Part shown: one piece after another, positions 60,047 through 64,000 of the stretch
Position numbering within the stretch: position 1 is the first letter of the stretch
How the letters are laid out: each line of letters opens with the position of its first letter
Assembly: GCF_000379485.1 (NCBI RefSeq)
Contig: NZ_KB902286.1
Location: forward strand, 34,408 to 98,407
DNA: 64,000 nucleotides
DNA from: Wenxinia marina DSM 24838
GTDB lineage: Bacteria > Pseudomonadota > Alphaproteobacteria > Rhodobacterales > Rhodobacteraceae
Reading direction: 5' to 3'
Program-made: the position numbers and the translations under genes
The notes under the pieces: model-generated
What the model saw: only the letters and a program-made list of their open reading frames with translations
What the model was told of the DNA's origin: nothing
Database searches by the model: none

Positions 60047-61069
60047 ATGAACGCTTCCATCAGTACCCTGGAATTGCAGATGCTGGACCTCGTCAACGGC
60101 GCCCGCGCGGCGTCGGGGCTGGCCCCGGTCGCCATGGAGATCCGGCTCGCGGCGGCGGCGGCGGATCACAGCGCCTGGATGCTGCGGACGGAGGTCTTCA
60201 GCCATACCGGCGCGGAGGGCAGTTCGCACACGGACCGGATCGCCGCCGCGGGCTACGATCGGGACGGGCCCTGGCGCACGACCGAGAACCTGGCCCTCGT
60301 CACCGCGGACGGGCGGCCGGGCTGGACGGACGAGGTGGTGCAGCTGCACCGCAACCTGATGGACAGTCCCGGCCACCGCGTCAACATCCTCGACCCGGAC
60401 GTCACCCATCTGGGCGTCGGCCTCGTCACCGGCAGCTGGACGGTCTCGGGCCGGCCGATGTCCGCGATCGCGGTGACCGAGAATTTCGGGGCGACCTCGG
60501 GCACCGCCAAGCTGCACGACGCGGGCGCGGGGTTCCGCCTCGTGGGCACCGGCGGGGCCGACCGGCTGGCCGAGCCGGAGCCCGGCGGGATCTACGACGG
60601 CCGCGGTGGCGACGACCGGATCGCGGGCGGCGATGGCGCGATCCTGCTGGGGGGCGGCGGGCACGACAACCTGACGGGCGGCGCGCGGCTCTATGGCGGG
60701 TCGGGCCACGACCGGCTGGCAGGGGGCGCGGGCGCGGACCGGCTGGGCGGCGGGTCGGGGATCGACACCTTCGTCTTCGACACCGCGCCCGACGGAGCGG
60801 GGCCCGACACCGTGCTCGATTTCGAGCGCCGCCAGGACCGGATCGAGATCGCGGCCGAGCTGGTCGGCGGCGCGGCGGGGCGCATTCCCGGTGCGATGCT
60901 GCGGCTGGGGGACGAGGCGCGGGACGCGGGCGACCGGCTGCTCTACGACCCCGCGACCCGCACGGCGTATCTCGACCCCGACGGGGCGGGGGGCGCGGCG
61001 GCGCGCACGCTCGCCGTGTTCGGGCCGGACAGCGAGATTCCGCATGGATCGGACCTCTGGCTGATCTGA
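60047..61069 (+). CDS. CAP/SCP-domain RTX protein
   Basis: 340 residues, no signal peptide. Residues 8-145 are a CAP (SCP-like) domain: ELQMLDLVNGARAASGLAPVAM, AAAAADHSAWMLRTEVFSHTG, GPWRTTENLALVT, LHRNLMDSPGHRVNILDPDVTHLGVGLV, and VTENFG. The conserved His of FSHTG, Glu of TENLA and His of SPGHRxNIL are in place. RTX nonapeptides follow (about 165-245), then a serralysin-type C-terminal region (FVFDTAPDGAGPDTVLDF, GDRLLYDPATRTAYLDPDG) ending PHGSDLWLI. Bacterial CAP-RTX proteins are secreted by type I systems; their exact role is unknown. The ATG has GGAGAAGG upstream. First of three related genes in tandem. Confidence 0.85.
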   Translation: MNASISTLELQMLDLVNGARAASGLAPVAMEIRLAAAAADHSAWMLRTEVFSHTGAEGSSHTDRIAAAGYDRDGPWRTTENLALVTADGRPGWTDEVVQLHRNLMDSPGHRVNILDPDVTHLGVGLVTGSWTVSGRPMSAIAVTENFGATSGTAKLHDAGAGFRLVGTGGADRLAEPEPGGIYDGRGGDDRIAGGDGAILLGGGGHDNLTGGARLYGGSGHDRLAGGAGADRLGGGSGIDTFVFDTAPDGAGPDTVLDFERRQDRIEIAAELVGGAAGRIPGAMLRLGDEARDAGDRLLYDPATRTAYLDPDGAGGAAARTLAVFGPDSEIPHGSDLWLI

Positions 61070-61072
61070 GAT

Positions 61073-61100
61073 TGCCTCGGGGGCAGGACCGTCTAGGCTG
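61073..61100 (+). promoter_or_regulatory. Promoter-like element before the RTX gene at 61127
   Basis: TTGCCT (61073-61078), 16-bp spacer, TAGGCT (61095-61100), 26 nt before the ATG and directly after the stop of the previous gene. The TAGGCTGAC string is identical to the one before the gene at 51576. Confidence 0.4.
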
Positions 61101-61126
61101 ACCCTCCCCAGAGGAGGAGAGACGCC

Positions 61127-62644
61127 ATGGCCACCGCGGTCGCGACGCAAGACGAACGCAGCACCTATGGCTTCATGACGGCCTATGCGGAGGGCTCGTT
61201 CGAACTGGAGGCGCATCTGAGCGCCCTCGCCGATGCCGGCGCGGCCCGGGTGCTGGCCGACGGGACGGCCGCCGCGCCGCGGGACGTGGCGGCCGAGGTC
61301 GAGGCCGCGGGGCTGGACGTGACCGGCAGCGCGATCGAGGTGACGTATTACCTCGACTATCCCGGCGCCGGGGTCTTCCCCACCGGCGGCCCGGTCCTGA
61401 ACTCCGTCCTGATCGACGAGGCGGAGGGCTATGCCGAGGCGCTGGCCGATCCCGATTACGACTACGTGGGCATCGGCATCACGTCGACGGTCCGGTCCTC
61501 CCAGGACCGCCAGGTCGCGGTGTCGGTGGTCTTCGTCGACACCGACGCGATCGCCCTCGTCGACAACGGCGGCGAGACGTTCGCGATATGGGATTCGAGC
61601 GCGTCCGAAGAGATCTTCGGCACCGACGCCGGCGAGATCATCCGGGCGGACCACGTCAGCGGGTTCCTGGGCGGGGGCCGCAGCGACACCATCTACGGCG
61701 GCGGCGGCGACGACACGATCTACGCCGCCGACTTCTATGTCGACACCCTGATCGGAGGCGCGGGCGACGACACCTATCATCCCGACTACCTTCAGGGGGG
61801 GCCCGACGTGATCGTCGAGGAGGTGGACGGCGGCATCGACACCATCGTCTACGAGGGGGAATTCTCGCTCGAGGGCTACGCCAATGTCGAGAACCTGACC
61901 GCCGAGGGCATGATCGTCGGCAACGAGCTCGGCAACACGCTTCGGGCGCTTTTCGGGGGCTCGGTCTTCGACGGCAAGGGCGGCGACGACACGATGGTCG
62001 GCAAGTTCGGCGATGACCTCTTCCTCGTGCGCGATGCGGGCGACGTGGTGGTCGAGGACGAGGTGATCGTGTCCTACGACGTGGTCCGCGCCTATACCGA
62101 CTACACGCTGGGCGAGGGGCAGGCGATCGAGCAGCTGGAGCTGCGCCGGGTGCGCGACGCGGACGGCGAGGTGGTGCAGGACGTCTCGGCCACCGGCAAC
62201 GAGTTCGGCAACCGGATCATCGGCAACGGCCAGCGCAATGCGCTGGAGGGCGGGGCGGGCGACGACGAGCTGATCGGCGCGGGCGGCACCGACATCCTGA
62301 CCGGCGGCGCGGGGGCGGACGTGTTCCGCTTCACCGAGCGTCCCGGCGCGGACGGACCCGACCGGATCACCGATTTCGAGAGCGGGACGGACCGGATCTG
62401 GCTCGATGCCGGGGCGCTGGGGGTGGACCTCGGCGACGCGGATTTCGTGCCGCTCAAGACCATGCCCGAACTGGTCCGGCTGGGGACCGAGGCGCAGGAC
62501 GCGGACGACCTGCTGATCTGGGATGCCGGGACGCGCACCGGCTATGTCGATATCGACGGCGCGGGCGGGATCGCCCCGGTGGCGCTGATCGCCTTCGACG
62601 AAGGCGGCGACACGCCGATGATCGGGGATGTCTGGCTGGTTTGA
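61127..62644 (+). CDS. RTX protein with a degenerate CAP-like N-terminal domain
   Basis: 505 residues. Residues 25-145 keep the outline of a CAP domain (LEAHLSALADAGAARVLA; AEGYAEALADPDYDYVGIGI; VAVSVVFVDTDAI) but have lost the His and Glu cavity residues seen in the preceding gene. RTX repeats occur at about 165-210 and 370-400, flanking a domain of GGIDTIVYEGEFSLEGYANVENLTAEG type (a strand pattern common in RTX adhesins) and SYDVVRAYTDYTLGEGQAIEQLELRRVR. The tail DADDLLIWDAGTRTGYVDID...GDVWLV is the secretion region. The ATG at 61127 has GAGGAGGAG upstream. A paralogue follows at 62779. Confidence 0.82.
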   Translation: MATAVATQDERSTYGFMTAYAEGSFELEAHLSALADAGAARVLADGTAAAPRDVAAEVEAAGLDVTGSAIEVTYYLDYPGAGVFPTGGPVLNSVLIDEAEGYAEALADPDYDYVGIGITSTVRSSQDRQVAVSVVFVDTDAIALVDNGGETFAIWDSSASEEIFGTDAGEIIRADHVSGFLGGGRSDTIYGGGGDDTIYAADFYVDTLIGGAGDDTYHPDYLQGGPDVIVEEVDGGIDTIVYEGEFSLEGYANVENLTAEGMIVGNELGNTLRALFGGSVFDGKGGDDTMVGKFGDDLFLVRDAGDVVVEDEVIVSYDVVRAYTDYTLGEGQAIEQLELRRVRDADGEVVQDVSATGNEFGNRIIGNGQRNALEGGAGDDELIGAGGTDILTGGAGADVFRFTERPGADGPDRITDFESGTDRIWLDAGALGVDLGDADFVPLKTMPELVRLGTEAQDADDLLIWDAGTRTGYVDIDGAGGIAPVALIAFDEGGDTPMIGDVWLV

Positions 62645-62778
62645 GGGGGCGGTCGGCGGTTTCCGGCAGGGCTCGGCCGATCCACATTGCATCGCAGAAT
62701 CGACAGGTTACGGTCCGCCCGAAGCGGAACGGATCCCGCAGGATTTCTGCGTAGACCTTCCCGGAGGAGGAGACGGAC

Positions 62779-64000
62779 ATGGCGACGGCATTCGCGACCG
62801 ACGGCGAGGGAAGCACCTATCAGTTCATCCGGTTCGGGAGGGTCGAGGCGGGTCTGCCGGGCCTCGCCCTCGAAGGACATCTGAACGCCGTGGCCGACGC
62901 CGGCGCGGCCCGCGTTCTGGCGGCACAGGACGCGGATGCCCCGGCGAGTCCGGCCGAGACCCGGGTCGAGGCGGAGGGGCTCGACGTCACCGGCGAAGCG
63001 GTCGAGGTCACGCTCTATCTGGACGAGCAGCCTCTGGCGGGCAACTACGCCAATGGCGGGCCGAACCTGCACAACTACCTTCTGCAGAACGTCCCCGCCT
63101 ATGCGGCGGCGGTGGCGAACCCCGATTTCGACTTCGTCGGGATCGGAATCGCCTCTTCCGGGAGCAACGCGCTCGGCAATGCCGAGGTCGGTGTCTCTGC
63201 GGTATTCGTCGATACCGATGCCGTGGCCTTCATCGACCCACGCGACGACAGCGGCACGTTCGACATCTGGGGCACCAATGGCCCGGACGAGATCGTCGGC
63301 ACCGACGGGGGCGAGGTGATCCGCACGAACGATCCCGCCGCGTCGGACGGCACGTCCGATACCGGCGGCAACACCGTCCTGGCCGGGGCGGGTGACGACA
63401 TGATCTACGGCACGGGCAATCTGGCCAATACGCTGAACGGCGGAGCGGGCAACGACACCTACTGGGACGTGAAGACGGGCGACGTGATCGTCGAGGCCGC
63501 GGACGGCGGTATCGACACGATCATCACGACGACCTCCTTCTCGCTCGAGGGATATGCCGATGTCGAGAACCTCTCGGCGGCCGGTGTCATCGTCGGCAAC
63601 GACCTGTCCAACACGCTGCGCTCGATCTTCGGCACCGAGGCGACGCTCGACGGAAAGGGCGGCGACGACATCCTGCAGGGCGGTGCGCTGAACGATCTCT
63701 TCATCGTCGACAGCGAAGGCGACGTGGTGCAGGAGAATCCGCGCTTCTCCAGCTCCTACGACGTGGTCCGCGCCTATACCGATTACGTCCTGCCCGAGGG
63801 GCAGGGGATCGAGCAGCTGGAGCTCAGGCGCGTGCGCGACGCGGACGGCAACGTCGTGCAGGACGTCGCGATCTCGGGCAACGAATTCGCCAATCGCATC
63901 ATCGGCAACGGCCAGCGCAACGCGCTGGACGGTGGCGCGGGTGACGACGAGCTGATCGGCGGGCGCGGCACCGACATCCTGACCGGCGGGGCGGGGGCGG
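62779..64000 (+). CDS. RTX protein, tandem paralogue of the preceding gene (3' end outside window)
   Basis: 407 residues visible, open at the window edge. The domain order is identical to the gene at 61127: ATAFATDGEGSTYQFI, degenerate CAP-like region (LEGHLNAVADAGAARVL, FDFVGIGI, VSAVFVDTDAV), RTX repeats, GGIDTIITTTSFSLEGYADVENLSAAG, YDVVRAYTDYVLPEGQGIEQLELRRVRDADG and GNGQRNALDGGAGDDELIGG. The second half is much more alike between the two than the N-terminal part. The ATG has GGAGGAGG eight nt upstream. Because the frame has no stop in the window it is easily missed. Confidence 0.85.
   Translation, partial: MATAFATDGEGSTYQFIRFGRVEAGLPGLALEGHLNAVADAGAARVLAAQDADAPASPAETRVEAEGLDVTGEAVEVTLYLDEQPLAGNYANGGPNLHNYLLQNVPAYAAAVANPDFDFVGIGIASSGSNALGNAEVGVSAVFVDTDAVAFIDPRDDSGTFDIWGTNGPDEIVGTDGGEVIRTNDPAASDGTSDTGGNTVLAGAGDDMIYGTGNLANTLNGGAGNDTYWDVKTGDVIVEAADGGIDTIITTTSFSLEGYADVENLSAAGVIVGNDLSNTLRSIFGTEATLDGKGGDDILQGGALNDLFIVDSEGDVVQENPRFSSSYDVVRAYTDYVLPEGQGIEQLELRRVRDADGNVVQDVAISGNEFANRIIGNGQRNALDGGAGDDELIGGRGTDILTGGAGA

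Overview
The window is about 64 kb of very GC-rich DNA. Its coding style, its RepA-type plasmid replication module and its gene families point to an alphaproteobacterium of the Rhodobacterales (roseobacter-like), and the replication and partition genes mean it is most likely part of a plasmid or chromid. No tRNA, rRNA, CRISPR array or transposase was recognised.

Layout. 1-12.4 kb is an ABC-transporter-dependent (group 2-like) capsule export locus: the end of a KpsE-like protein, a KpsT ATPase fused to a sulfotransferase-like domain, a UDP-glucose dehydrogenase (ugd), the KpsM permease and an FkbM methyltransferase. It is interrupted by a secreted BNR/beta-propeller protein, a NIDO-DUF4114 protein and a large secreted beta-helix RTX protein. 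12.4-28.1 kb holds polysaccharide assembly and decoration genes: TPR and alpha/beta-hydrolase proteins, an RTX protein with a CHRD-like N-terminus, a sulfotransferase, GT25, DUF6165, a GT9-containing protein, a GT4 split over two genes, a 1263-residue multi-enzyme glycosyltransferase and a methyltransferase-coiled-coil protein. 28.3-29.5 kb is a KpsD/Wza outer-membrane export lipoprotein, followed by a DUF2793 (phage/GTA-like) gene.

30.9-40.3 kb is the replicon core. parA-parB lie on the plus strand. repA-rmlC-rmlB-rmlD follow on the minus strand as one chain of 4-nt overlaps. The likely origin has three 17-bp iterons and an AT-rich tract, with a Walker-defective ParA paralogue divergent from repA, and then rmlA. 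Four perfect copies of a 16-bp palindrome, and weaker copies, are scattered through this core, some inside rml coding sequence; they are the best centromere (parS-like) candidates. The combination of RepA replicon and dTDP-rhamnose genes matches the RepA-I biofilm plasmids known from roseobacters.

40.4-64 kb is a surface-protein and KDO region. Secreted RTX proteins (propeller, metzincin-like protease, beta-solenoid, CAP domain and CAP-derived types) alternate with kpsF-kdsB-kdsA (CMP-KDO supply), a hydrolase-sulfotransferase pair and two large glycosyltransferases. Several RTX genes are decayed or rearranged (44.4 kb, 53.7-54.6 kb).

Together the genes look like one attachment or biofilm replicon: dTDP-rhamnose, UDP-glucuronate and CMP-KDO precursors feed a sulfated or methylated capsule exported by KpsMT/E and KpsD, while about ten calcium-binding RTX proteins decorate or remodel the matrix. 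No type I secretion ABC transporter, KpsC or KpsS is in the window, so those functions must be encoded elsewhere.
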